From Coix lacryma-jobi var. lacryma-jobi (Eukaryota; Streptophyta; Magnoliopsida; Poales; Poaceae), in NCBI GenBank assembly GCA_009763385.1, contig CM019830.1, positions 95,668,649-95,732,648 on the forward strand: DNA of 64,000 nt. Reading direction: 5' to 3'. A program made the position numbers and the translations under genes. The notes beneath the pieces are model-generated. The model worked only from the letters and a program-made list of their open reading frames with translations, was not told the origin of the DNA and made no database searches. Of this stretch, positions 45,360 through 57,000 are shown in pieces. Within the stretch, counting starts at the first letter, position 1. Each line of letters starts with the position of its first letter.

Positions 45360-47937
45360 TACCTCGATATATAGATCGACCAATGAGGAGTTCTGTAGAA
45401 CTGTGTAGTGTGCTTTATCGAAGTAATCGTCTCATGTACCGATATATGTTTTCTTCCCTATTGTTCCCTTGCCACTGAGTCTGCCCTCGTGTCGCGATTC
45501 AGGAACGCCAATCGGGTCAAGGTCTGGAATAAAGTCCACACAAAACTCTATGACCTCCTCTGTTCCGTAGCCCTGGGCGATGCTTCCTTCAGGCCGAGAA
45601 TGGTTATGAACATATTTTTTCAGGACACTCATGAACCTCTCGAATGGGAACATGGTGTGTAGGAATACAGGACCGAGAATAATGATCTCCTTGACCAGGT
45701 GAACTAGGAGGTGTGTCATGATATCAAAGAAGGATGGAGGGAACACCAACTCAAAGCTGACGAGACATTGAACAACATCATTCTGCAAAGTAGAAAGTTC
45801 CTCTGGATTGATTGTCTTTTGTGAAATTGAATTGAGGAATGCACAAAGCTTCACGGTGGCTAGACGTACATGTGGAGGTAGAATTCCTCTTAGAGCAACA
45901 GGAAGCAATTGGGTCATAAGCACATGGCAGTCATGGTTCTTCAAGTTTTAAAACTTCTTATCTGGCACATTAATTATTCTCTTTATATTGGAGGAGAATC
46001 CAGATGGGACCTTGATGTTGTTAAGGCATTCAAACATGCTTTCCTTTTCTTCTCTGCTAAGAGTGTAGCTAGCAGGGCTTAAGTACTGGCGCTCGTCATC
46101 TGTCTTCTCCAGATGCAAGTTGTCTCGTTCTTTCATGCGCTGCAAGTCCTGTCATGCTTCAAGTGAATCCTTAGGCTTTTCGTAGACACCCATGAATCCA
46201 AGCAGGTTCACACAAAGGTTCTTTGTCAGGTGCATCACGTCGATGGCATGGCGGACCTCTAGGACATGCCAGTAGGGTAGCTCCCAGAATATGGACTTCT
46301 TCTTCCACATGGGTGCGTGTCCCGAAGCGTCTTTGGGAACAGGTTCGCTTCCCCGTCCCTTTCCAAATACTACTTTCGTATCCTTCACCATTTCGAGTAT
46401 ATCATCTCCGGTTCGGTTACGAGGCTTGGTTTGGTGGTCTGCCTTACCTTTAAAATGTTTGCCTTTCTTACTTACTGGGTGGCCCATGGGAAGAAACCGA
46501 CGGTGCGCAACATACACGACCTTCCGGCACTTTTTCAAAAATAAACTATCAAGGTCTTCGAAACAGTGTGTGCATGCATTATATCCCTTGTTTGTCTGGA
46601 CTGAAAGATTACTTAGAGCCGGCCAATCATTGATTGTTACGAACAATAATGCTCGCAGGTCAAAGTGTTCCTGTTTGTACTCATCCCACACGCGTATGCC
46701 TAGTTTGCTCCATAGAAGTAGAAGTTCCTCAACTAATGGCCTCAGGTAGACATCGATGTCGTTGCTAGGTTGCTTTGGCCCTTGGATGAGCAACGGCATC
46801 ATAATGAACTTCCGCTTCATGCATAACCACGGAGGAAGGTTGTAGATACATAGAGTAACTGGCCAAGTGCTATGACTACTGCTTTGCTCCCCAAAAGGAT
46901 TAAAACCATTCGTACTTAAAGCGAACCTCAAGTTTCTAGCCTCATCTGCAAACTCTGGGAATTCTCTGTCTATCGCTCTCCACTGGGATCCATCAACTGG
47001 GTGCCTCAGCATCTACCTTACGGTCTTCTTTATGCCACCGCAACAACTTTGCATTGTCCTTATTTCTGAAAAAACATTTCAAGCGTGGTATTATAGGAGC
47101 ATACCACATAACCTTGACAGGGATTTTCTTCCTGCTTGGACGTTCTTCACCCTCTACGTCGCCAGGATCATCTCGCCTTATCTTATACCGTGATGTTTCA
47201 CATACCGAGCATGCATCCAAATTCTCGTATTCCTCCCCACGGTATAGGATGCAGTCATTAGGACATGCGTGTATCTGATGGATTTCTAATCCCAAAGGGC
47301 AGACGACCTGTTTTGCTTCGTACGTAGTGGTGGGCAATTCATTCGCTTTCGGAAGCATCTTTTTCATTATCTTCAATAACAGTCCAAATGCCTTGTCGGA
47401 TGTATTATTTTTTGCCTTCCATTGCAGCAGTTCCAGTATAGTACCCAACTTTTTTTGGTCATCTTCAGCAATGGGATATAGCAATTTCCTATGATCCTCT
47501 AGCATGCGCTCAAACTTGACCTTCTCCTTGTCACTTTCACATTCTCTTTGTGCATCACAAATGGCATCACCAAGAGCATCAACATCAGTTGTCACATCTT
47601 CTGTCGCTGCCGCATCTTCTTCACCATCTCCCCCACTGCATCATCATCAAAGGCACCGTACTAAGCAATAATATCGGCGTGGGCCAATTCTTCTTCACCA
47701 TCATCCATTACAACCCCTCTTCTCCATGCTTCGTCCAACAAATATAGTTTGTTACGAAACCTGACTTCAACAAATGCGTATGAAGAGTCCTTGGGCATGA
47801 ATATTCCTTCAAATTCTTACAGATGGCGCATGGGCAGCACATAAAACCATTCTGCTAAGAAATAGTGCACGCCAGCAATGAACTCTTTGGAGCGGTGATC
47901 GACATTATACATCCAATTGCGTGACAACATCTGCATT
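45360..47937 (-). pseudogene. TNP2-type CACTA transposase, 5' and central part
   Basis: On the minus strand the gene starts near 47937 with a transposase-associated N-terminal domain (MLSRNWMYNVDHRSKEF), broken by a stop near 47820. It continues through 46993-47595 (PNDCILYRGEEYENLDAC with CSVC, the zinc-binding block) and 46152-47012 (TNGFNPFG, ACTHCFEDL, EVRHAIDVMHLTKN; the Transposase_21 core). The DUF4218-like part is 45432-45944 (PVALRGILPPHVR, HTMFPFERFM). In related TNP2 proteins the first block usually reads TDGFNPFG; the Asp, probably catalytic, is Asn here. Frameshifts occur near 47000 and 45950. The gene continues at 20627 after two insertions. Confidence 0.85.
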
Positions 47938-48136
47938 AAATATTACAATCATGCACTTAGTAGTTTCTCATGTTATAGCACAACACTCATGACATCACAT
48001 GATTGATTAATTCAAGCAAGCTTGACTACAACGAAGACAATCACAGCTAGCACTAAAAAACTAAAACTAAAATACACTTAAGCAACATAATTAGTTCGCG
48101 TCCGATCCCAACTAAAATAGACAGATCATTCGCTTC

Positions 48137-48547
48137 ATCAGCATGGATGGGCTGTTGCTGCTAACTCACTGCCTCATCACCTTCAGTGGCAACCTCCTGT
48201 GCAACAGAATTTCGTACGTGCTGAACGTACTCATCCTCCCAGTACGAACCTTTACATCTGTCGGTGCCCTCCCACTGCAATTAGAACAAAGAATAAGAAA
48301 TTTAAACAACATCATCAAGCAAAACCGATACAAATGAACCATATTAATCAAATGCGGGTAAATAATAACCCACGTCATGGTCCGGACACTTGTAGAATAT
48401 ACGACTCTTGTTGATTCCCTCTTTTTTCACTCGGTACTCCTTCACAATTTTCTGCTTACACTCGCCGCAAGCAATGAGAGGAAGATCCGGCCGCAAACGC
48501 TTCAGATCCCAATGATGAGAGGCTGAGGACCCGGTCACGGTTGCCAT
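48137..48547 (-). pseudogene. Two-exon GRF-type zinc finger ORF of CACTA-3
   Basis: Exon 1 starts at 48547 (MATVTGSSASHHW) and has CGECKQKI...FYKCPDHD, the spacing of a GRF zinc finger. A GT donor follows CCATGAC near 48375. A good acceptor (TTCTAATTGCAG) near 48275 leads to exon 2, which reads WEGTDRCKGSYWEDEYVQHV and ends with a stop near 48168. The joined product would be about 95 residues. Small GRF proteins are often carried by plant transposons next to transposase genes. It lies upstream of the TNP2 start in the same direction. Whether it is a separate gene or a leader exon is unknown; I label it pseudogene because the rest of the element is decayed, although no break is visible in it. 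Confidence 0.6.
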
Positions 48548-49134
48548 CTACTATATCCATACTCATTTTTAAACTATTACATGCAAATTCCTAATTTTCT
48601 AAATAATTATAAATAAAAAAGACTCTAAATTTATCTATTTGTTTAGATAATCAAAAAATATGATATAACAATACCAATTTCCACATTGTCTACTCTCTAT
48701 ATTCATTGTTGCAAACCATTATAAATTCCATATTTTTCTAAAGAAAATAAACTAAAAAGACACTAAAATTCAATATTACTCATCTTGCATAAGTATGAAA
48801 TATAGAATGGATACTACCTAGCAGTAGAAAACCATCAAGTGATTATGATGAACCAATTTAAACTACTCAACTCTCTATGCTTGTTCTTACAAACTATATA
48901 TTTTAATTAAATTTCTCTCATATTCAAAAGACATGATATAGGAGATGAAAATAGTTACCTCTCAACGCAAAGAGACGATGACGGAGTCGAAGATCACCAA
49001 TTGACGCCGAAGACGATGAACAATGAAGAAAAACAAAGAACAAGCAATAGCAACAGGAAGAACAACCAAGGAAGCTCACTGAAATTTGAATGTCTCAGGC
49101 TCGGGGAGGAAGAAGTTGGCAGGTTATAAACCCA
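48548..49134. other. 5' region of CACTA-3, no gene
   Basis: AT-rich to 48950, then a patch with repeated GACGATGA/GAAGA phrases (48960-49090). No domain. It would contain the promoter of the transposon genes. Confidence 0.5.
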
Positions 49135-49376
49135 GGAGTTTGTCCCGGTTTGTATTAAAAACGAGGGCTAAAAGGTGATCATTTATCCCGGGGCAAGCCA
49201 TAAACCGTGGCTAAATCTTCATTCCCGGTCTATGGCACCAACCGGGACTAAAGAGTGCCCTTTAGTCCCGGTCCGTGTTACCGACCGGGACTAAAGGGTC
49301 TATTAGTCCCGAGCGACAAAAACGCCGAGACAAATGAGCATTTTGAGAATCGGCCAAAGATCCTGTTCTACAGTAG
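49135..49376. repeat. CACTA-3 right subterminal repeats and putative terminus
   Basis: Inverted and direct GGGACTAAAG units lie between 49225 and 49315, with weaker copies from 49140. The end may be CTACAGTAG at about 49368-49376, which only loosely resembles the family terminus. Confidence 0.65.
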
Positions 49377-50258
49377 CCACAAAGGACATAGAGCTAGCGA
49401 GGGAGCTACGGAGATGAATGCCGGTTATCGTAGTCCGTACATCCAAGGAGGATCGGTCAAGAGGATGGGAGCAGGGAAGCCGGGAAAAGCAAAAGCATTT
49501 GGATAAGAATGATGATATGAGAATAAGAGAAGCAACTAAGATCGAAGCAACTTTATTTATTTTTTATTAAGAGAATCAGAAGTGGCTCTTTAGATTTCAA
49601 AATATTGTTATGTTTTCTAAAATTAATTATAAGTCAGTTCTAGATCCATATATTTTTTTGTTCTAACCCACAACTTAAGTTCCTTCTATCTGGTTCCTCC
49701 TATTTTTCATGCATCAGATCTAACCAAACTGAAGGCTCTTATTCTTTCCAAGTACCGTAAAATTTCTCATAATGTATATGGATATTGTAAAAGTTTATAT
49801 ACCTACATATATTGTATTCTTAAGGTCTCTTAAAGGTATCCGATCACCTGTTGATCTTGGCGTGTCCATTAACATTACCTGTCACATATGTATCACAACA
49901 TGCAGTACGGATAACTTTTGCGAAGGTAGAATTGAGAAAGTATGTTTGAAGGCTATCGGCTACATAAGAAGCACAATTGCAGAGTAACAAAAAGGTGGGT
50001 GTTTAGAAAACGATAGCAACTTCCAGCAGGTGTTTCATATCACGTGATACAACCTTTTAATTACTCTGTATTTGGAACTCTGATACAACCTTTTAATTAC
50101 TTACAATTTTTTCTCTATTTTAGAAGATGAAGTATACTAAAGCCCGTTTTATTTGCTCATGCAACAAACAATCTAATTGTTTTAGTTTTCTCGGAAACAC
50201 CAACCTGATAAATTCAGCTAGTAGTATCTAATGATGGATGTATCCACTGTTCAACATT
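49377..50258. other. Unassigned sequence, no gene recognised
   Basis: AT-rich single-copy-looking DNA. A duplicated phrase around GATACAACCTTTTAATTACT occurs near 50047 and 50082. No coding or transposon feature is identified. Confidence 0.5.
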
Positions 50259-50443
50259 CTTCAGTTAGTCGGTGAGGTTCCAATGGTGAGCAAGCACGAG
50301 ATGTCATCTCAAGCTGCTAGCTCTGCCGGGTGGCCGATGATGAGGCCAGCGGCGATCCTCGGCTGTATGTGCATGCTCCGTGTGATGACAGACTCGACCG
50401 CAGCTTGATGAGGAGATCTAATAAAGATATGCCAAATTGAGCA

Positions 50444-50464
50444 TGGCTGGCTCCCTGTATGCTG
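50444..50464 (-). promoter_or_regulatory. miR160-complementary site in the ARF pseudogene
   Basis: The plus strand here matches the miR160 sequence as I know it at 18 of 21 positions, so the pseudogene's sense strand would pair with it. The central and 3' pairing run (miRNA positions 4-19) is unbroken; mismatches are at positions 3, 20 and 21. The site is where true ARF10/16 genes have it, directly encoding the YSIQGAS block (usually AGIQGAR). Confidence 0.75.
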
Positions 50465-50687
50465 TAGGCCGAGTGCCATCCGGGAAATAAATAGCACTGG
50501 GCCAACACCACGGCAGAGAGGGCTTCCATAGAACATCGAGGGCGCCGGAAACTGGTGGCCCTCGAGCGGAAGCTCCGGGTACAGTAGAACGCACACTTTC
50601 TTCCTACGCGGCAATAACGGTGTCCGATGTTGGATGGCCCGGCGGCGTGTTTGAGACAAACTCAACCAGCCATGGGTCCCTCGATAT

Positions 50688-51112
50688 CGAGCTAGCTCGG
50701 CTTGTTACAGCTTGGCTTGTTATAGCTCAGCTCGTTAGTAGACTGGCTCGACTCGACTCGTTATACTACCGAGCTAGAAGAGCAGCTCGGCTCGGCTCGT
50801 TATAGAGCTCGAGCTGGCTCGCGAGCCAAATCATAAAAATACACTTTCTCAAAGTACATATAAATTTAACAAAAAATAATATCTACATATAAAAACATAA
50901 TTTTCCTTATATGATTATATGTTCTTACCTGTATGTGAATAATACGTAAGAACAAATATGATTTCCACCACATTATTGAATGTCTGGATATTCTACAATA
51001 GTTAATTTGAGTTTGTTAGCTTGTGAATTAATTGGCTCGTACGAGCTAACGAGCAGCTCGCGAGCCAGCTCGAGCTGACTCGTTATAAATCGAGCTGGCT
51101 CTCTCTCTCCAC
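50688..51112. repeat. Foldback element with CTCG-rich inverted ends
   Basis: Both ends are rich in GAGCTCGGCTCG/CGAGCTGGCTCG units running in opposite directions (50688-50825 and 51030-51105). They enclose about 200 bp of AT-rich sequence. This is the layout of a small non-autonomous DNA element. Superfamily is not determined. A 19-base A-run (51153-51171) and short GA repeat follow 40 bp later. Confidence 0.6.
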
Positions 51113-52329
51113 GTTCTGTAACAAGTCCGGTTCATCCCAAGCGATCTGGTACAAAAAAAAAAAAAAAAAAAGAGAGAGTGATCAGCTTGTATTGCTGCAA
51201 GCTACTGTGTAGTCTGTAGTCTGTACGCTCCTCCTAAACTTGACTGAAGTGACGATAAGGTGGAAGGAATTTGAGACGCCATCCTTGAGATGAGAGTACA
51301 CACCGACAGTTATTTACCTGAAGAAACCTCTACGGTGAATTAGGCAATCTGATGGGGATGGGGTCAGCGACCTACACGGCGGACATGCATATGGCGGAGA
51401 CAGTGCCCATGAACCAGCTAATCCTGGACGAGTCCTCCGTTTCAAAGGCCAACTTGAACTGTATCCCGGCGCACCATTGGGTGCGGCATGGCGACGCGGC
51501 CCTGACCTTATTCCCCCTCGACGACCGTGGCCGTGGCCATCATCTTGCCGCCGTCCTCTTCCCCTCCTCTCACGAACATGGAGAAGAGAACCCGGCATGT
51601 AGCCGCCGCCCGATGGCGGGGTCGGCTGGTGGTCGTGCAGGAACTCGGGCCCTCTGATGCCATCCTTCTTGGCGCGGCGGATGCTGACGCATAGGTCCCC
51701 GTTCTCCGTCCACATGAACACAAACGAGTCCCTAGCCATGAGCTTCTTCTGGTGTTGTCGTGTTGAGCAGGTGGCGCCGCGACGTGCTACGGTAGATGTG
51801 GCGGAACTTCCAGACGACGCCGTGCACGTCCTTGGCGAGCACGGTTTGGATGAGCGGGAGCGGGACAGCAGAGTAGTCCAGCACTCCAGCCGCGGGAAGA
51901 GATGGTCTCGTTGCAGTAGTGCTACACGGAGAAGCCCCCACCGTGGCATCGGACTTATCCTCCTGCGCGCCGCCCGCCGTGGCACTAATGGCGTCATCCG
52001 CATCGGCGGGCCGAATAGGAGCGAGGCAAATTTTGGCGAAGACCTCGTCGGTGTCCGGATCGGTCATGAAGCGGATGGCGGCGACGCGGCTGAGGACGAG
52101 GGCCAGGACACGGCCGGCGGGGAGGTTAATGTCGGGGCCTTGCGCGTGCTCCGTTGTACGTGGCCCTGAGGGAAGTAGTACACCCTTGGAGTGCACGTGC
52201 ACCGGCGGCATCTGGACCATGGCGACGGCGCACGCGTGCCACAGACCCACAGTTGCGGATCCAAGCACCTATCGCTCTCGCGCTTGCTCGACGAACCGCG
52301 CAGGGACAGCGGCCACGGATATATACCGA

Positions 52330-52853
52330 CAAAATGGTAGAGGGATCGGCAAAACACCTCTACCATTTTCGTTTCTATATTTTTTAGCGGAAACGGAACG
52401 AAATCGGGATAAAAACGAAATTAAAAACGGATAGAGATATACGGAAACGGATAAACACGGACGAAGAGTCGGAAAATTAAGTTGGAATAATATGATCAAA
52501 TTTTCTCGAGTATATATGAATAAAGTCATAAAATAGTATACACGTACGAAGTTAGAGGTCTAATATTCACTAACATAAGGTGTTAACATATTAACATACA
52601 AAATTGATGATTAGAAGGTCTATGAACATATAAATTTCTAAATATATCTAACATGGATTGAAAACGGGATCAAAACGGAATAAATACGGATCAATTCCGG
52701 TTATAAACGGGATTTTTCGAAAACGGTTGGAAAAACCCCTCTCCTATTTTCGTAAATACGAAAACGAAATTCCACAAATACAGAAACGGACGAAATAAAA
52801 TAGAAAACGAAACCGGACGGAACCGGATTTTTCCCGGTCGGTTTTCAACCTTA
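52330..52853. mobile_element. Possible hAT-like non-autonomous element
   Basis: The sequence is full of ACGGAAACGG / AAAACGG phrases. Its right end on the minus strand reads TTGAAAACCGACCGGG. Such AAACGG-rich small elements with GGTTGAAAAC-type ends are common in grasses and often grouped with hAT MITEs. I could not find a matching left terminal repeat or 8-bp duplication, so the boundary at 52330 is approximate. It lies just upstream of the ARF pseudogene start. Confidence 0.4.
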
Positions 52854-53277
52854 CACGCGGGACGGCGGCGGCCGTCCTGGCGAGGCTGCGGGCGGCCGGG
52901 ATTGACCCTAGGCGGCGGGGGTTGGGCGATCGCAGGGTGCGGGCGAGGCATTGGGCGTCGCGAGTGATTGCATGATTTCCGTGATTTGATAGGCGACGTG
53001 ATTTCAGGGATTGAACGGAGAGGGAAAAAATCGGAGAGGAAGGAAAAAAAAAACATCGGCCGTAGAAGGAGAAAAACCGCAGACGGTGGGTTAAGGTCGC
53101 ACGGATGGCTCAACGGTGAGCCTAAATTTTTCCACACCAAAACGGTGTCTCCTCTTTAGTCTTTATAGTCGTGAGAGATTGAACAACTAATAAAAAGAAG
53201 CTCTGAAAGCAATAGTAGAATCTTCTATGACATAAACATCTTTAGAAAGCGGGTTGTGTTCAGCGAGACTGAGATCA
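52854..53277. other. GC-rich patch and flank, no gene recognised
   Basis: GC-rich to about 52960, then ordinary. It may be the old upstream region of the ARF gene (minus strand), but no conserved element proves it. Confidence 0.4.
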
Positions 53278-53470
53278 CACTACAACAGAATTGGGCTTTA
53301 GCCCCGGTCGGCAAGGGCCTTTAGCCCCGGTTGCCGAGCCGGGACTAAAGGCCCCCCCACCCCCTAGTCCCGGCTAGCCCCCTTTAGTCCCAGTTGGTAA
53401 TACCAGCCGGGACTAAAGGGTGCTGTCAGCGGTGCACCGCAGCAGCACCCGGGACTAAAGGGTCCTCTGG
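53278..53470. repeat. CACTA-2 terminal sequence and subterminal repeats
   Basis: Same unit order as 188-420 but shorter: one GGACTAAAGG-containing segment is missing. The TTAGCCCC variants are shared. Confidence 0.85.
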
Positions 53471-54009
53471 TTTTTTCTTTTTATTTTCATTTCAGTTCTG
53501 TTTTTAGTTTTGTTTATTTATTTAATAGGTTTTTCAATATATATTCTTTGCTGCTAATATATATAATTTATATATATTAGCAGCATAACACAATAAGCTT
53601 ATTGCATGCATATATAATTGAACTATAGAACTATATATATATATAAATATATGTACATAAAATTACAAGCAATATACATATAGAAGTTGTCCAAATATCT
53701 ATCTACACAAGTTGTACTCTAAAGTTAGTATTGTAAACCTATTACAAGTTGTACTCCATCTAAAGATCTACAGGGCATACAAATGATCATCATTGTTTGG
53801 AATCAACGACTCGTTGGTATTATAGTAGAACTCGCCGTTTGAATTTATGACATGTTCTCGAAGAAATCCTGCTATTGTCTCTTATATTGCTTTCAATTGG
53901 TCTTATAGCATCACTTTTTGCTTCAACCAGTCAGTCTTCAATTGGAATTAAAGAAGATATTAGTTATATCTGTATTATCAATATTAAGTCTATAAAAAAT
54001 GAAAAGAAA

Positions 54010-57000
54010 CATGTTACGTATTTTGATGATTTCTTCAGGAATTCTATTTGATTCTATCATCATGGACTCGCAAACATAGAATCCGCATAAGTTGGTGCCC
54101 TGTTTTTGTCTCAAAATCCACTGTAGAATGAAAAGATTCATCTCGTAATAAAGATATGATATATGACATGATATAATAAAGATACACGTACATTGACGAA
54201 GGTATAAACTTATTGGTAGTCGTGGCTTTATTGTAAGTGGGGCCTTACACTGACTCATATGTTCCCGAGCAATAAATTTTTCTCAAACCCTAATCCGGCC
54301 AATGAAACATTAATAGTTGGATCATTATTTAAATAGTATACATATATACAAGCTTAGTCTATACTTTAAGCATGCAAGCTAGGGATCGAAAAATTACCAA
54401 TGGAGGATGTCTATCATATCTTGGTAATCTTCTTGCGGTTTGCTCAACGAGTCATAGATTAACACATTGCTGTGTTTGAGATCGATGACCATCAGTATCC
54501 AGTGATAGTTGTTCATACACATGATTCATATATATATATATATATATATATTATTAGGGTTATGTAAAATAAAATATGCACATACTTATTATTAACTATA
54601 TATGTCTCACGCACTTAAAGTTGTATGAGAAGAGAATTATTTCTCTATCTTTTTGGTTCACGAAGAACCTCATGAGATTCGTACACGACTCATCGCTCCA
54701 AGTCGCTGAAGGGTTTGGAGCCTTGAAAACAATATATGGATCAACAAACCCAACAGAATTGTCATGTTTATCTCTGAGCTGAGTCATCTGATACCTGCAA
54801 AATATCGAGTCGAGTCGATACTACGTACTATATACACATACTAGAGAGTTCAATGAAAACTATAAAAGAAACACTTACAAACAATAGCAGCTAAGGAGCA
54901 ATTTGTCCAGTGCGTCCATATGACATAGCTGGTGTAATTCCTCCATCTGGACTAAGATTAGGTCATCGCCACGGAAGTAGTGATGGTTCCGAATTCGGAC
55001 AGAAATCCAATTGACATCACCGTCTTTAGAAGCCTCCATGCACCATTTGTTGATTGCAAACATCTGGGTACCAAGTACATGTAAGTGATTGGAGTTCATT
55101 AGACTCCTGCCCAGTGCAAAATTTCTCCTCTATTCATCAACTACTTCCGCTCGTGGAAACTCCAGCCCAGTAGCAATATTTTTAATCGTGTCGTACGGGA
55201 GACCGCAGTCAATGAAAAAAATTTCAATTGAGTCCATCTCAGACAAAGTGATCTCTCCAGATTTCCGCTGTACTCTGCCCATGTTTGAACCATACTGATT
55301 TTGCACAATTAACGGGGACAAAGGTCTTGATGTTTCCCCGAGCTGTGGAACACCCTTTCCCACTTTCTTCTTGCTGGATTGTTGTTCTTTGGCAGACTTC
55401 ATTAAAGAGGGTTCGTAATCTGATTTTAGCGGAGCCTTTCGGGCTTCACGCATCTTGATACCATGTTGGTCCACCCTTCTCCTTAACTCATGTGGGTTTA
55501 ACGAGGTAAGGCTTCTCCGGGTTCCTCTTCGCTTTAGCAGCGGCCTCACATTCATCTAAAAAATTTCGCACATCTTTTTTCACCGAAATTTCTAACTCCT
55601 CATCAGTCTGTTCATAAGCTAATTTCTCCTGGGCTTTTTTTCCTGATGCAGGAGCCTTCTTCTTTGGAGGTAGGGCCTTCGGTTCTGTGGCGGCGGATCG
55701 CTTTTTAGGGCCGCGCGGTGGAGGCGGGGGTATTGGAGCCCGCTGTGGAGGAGATGGTGGGGCCGGTGGCGGTGTTCGAGCCCGCGGTGGAGGTTGTGGC
55801 GTTTGAGCCCGCGGTGGAGGAGATGGTGGGCCCGGTGGCTGTGTTGGAGCCCGCGGTGGAGGTTGTGGCGTTGGAGCCCGCGGTGGAGAAGATGGTGGGG
55901 CCGGTGGTGGTGTTGGAGCCCGCGGTGGAGATCTTTGTGCAGGAGATGGGGTTGAAGCCGTGTCCTCCAACACATCGTCACTGCCCGCAGCACTATGATG
56001 CGCTGGGGAATAATGACGAACTGGACTATAGTTCCTGCTACGCAAAACAACGAATGATGTGAGCATCCAACTAATATATACATATAGGAAGTTAGTGTAA
56101 TAAAAATTGTTTCTCGTTCACGCGCACACTACCTATGGTGAGGATCTTGATCAGTAGGAGGAGGTTGCGGCGGTGACACTCCAGGAATAATAATGAAGCG
56201 CTTGCGCCAGCAAATAAATGTCTTCTCCGCTTCACCTAAAGTCTTCTCCCCATCTCCCCCTTCGATTTCCAATGTCACGCTGCCACAACCTGTCTCAACT
56301 CTATCCACCGAGACGCTAGCGTATCCGGCTGACACTGGTTGACCATGGATTTTTGGTGTTCTTGTGCGGTCGATAGGGTTTACAACACCGACAGCCACCT
56401 TTTTCGTGGCATTTCCATCTGGAATGTGCAACTCACAAGTAGTAAAAGGTTCTTTAACGTCATCCACGGGAAGCGTAGCTTGGAGTCATCTTGAATGGTT
56501 GGTACTTCCGTTGAGGCGCAGCTGCTTTTTATCTGACCTGGGGGGCTAATGTTCGCTTGAGGCTGTTGTGATGATGTATCTTGCCCACTCGTCATTTGAC
56601 TAAGTGTCGCTTGCACTTGCCTTTTGATTTCCTCCTGCATCCATTCTTCACGAGATTTCTCACGCTCTTGTGTTTGAAAAACATACTCCTCCAACTTGTA
56701 GAGCCGCTCTGCCTCCTCGTCCTTCTTTCTCTGGCGGCTTCTGTAACTTTCTCGATCCGCTTTGAAGGAATGCAGCCACGAAACGGCCCCAAAGCCTCTC
56801 GTACGCCCACCGTGCTCAGGATTCTCCAACGCGTACGTGAGTTCATCCTTCTCTCTGTTAGGCTTGAACTCGCCAGCCAGCACCGCACTTCGTGCTTGAA
56901 CTAGCCTCTGTGCTGCTCTTGAAACTTGCGGGCCCCAATCAAGCTCCCTGTTATTAGGGTTTATGGTTCCCCCATGAGCGTAGAACCAATTCCTGGACCG

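Larger units (their letters stand above)
19030..49376 (-). mobile_element. CACTA-3: TNP2-encoding CACTA transposon with nested insertions
   Basis: GGGACTAAAGG subterminal repeats lie at both edges (19030-19200 and 49135-49320), and a TNP2-type transposase gene on the minus strand lies between them. Without insertions B (20633-43282) and D1 (43307-45346) the element is about 5.6 kb. The terminal CACTA motifs are poorly preserved: CACTGTT at 19030 on the left, CTACAGTAG near 49371 on the right. The exact ends are therefore uncertain. Its 3' end abuts CACTA-1 head to tail. Confidence 0.6.
50259..52300 (-). pseudogene. Auxin response factor pseudogene, ARF10/16 (miR160-regulated) group
   Basis: On the minus strand the order matches an ARF of the ARF10/16 clade. 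Near 52260: LWHACA and VQMPPVH, then YYFPQGH. Near 52080: DPDTDEVFAKI. B3 domain remnants follow: GGGFSV with YCNETI, VLAKDVHGVVWKFRHIYR, RRHLL, and after a frameshift NGDLCVSIRRAKKDGI (51690-51740). Then come the auxin-response region (GGYMPGSLLHVR, FKLAFETEDSS, WFMGTV, LPNSPWRFLQ), ending near 51322 at a CAG|GTAAAT splice donor, and a second exon below 50700 (PWLVEFVSN, GASHAQFG, QPRIAAGLIIGHPA, DDISCLLTIGT). Several frameshifts and stops are present, so it is dead. The retained intron rules out a processed copy. A foldback element (50688-51112) lies in the intron. Confidence 0.85.

Noticed and set aside
51153..51171. Poly-A tail of a retroposed gene copy
   Set aside because: The A-run follows the foldback element inside the ARF intron and the ARF pseudogene keeps its intron, so no processed copy is indicated.
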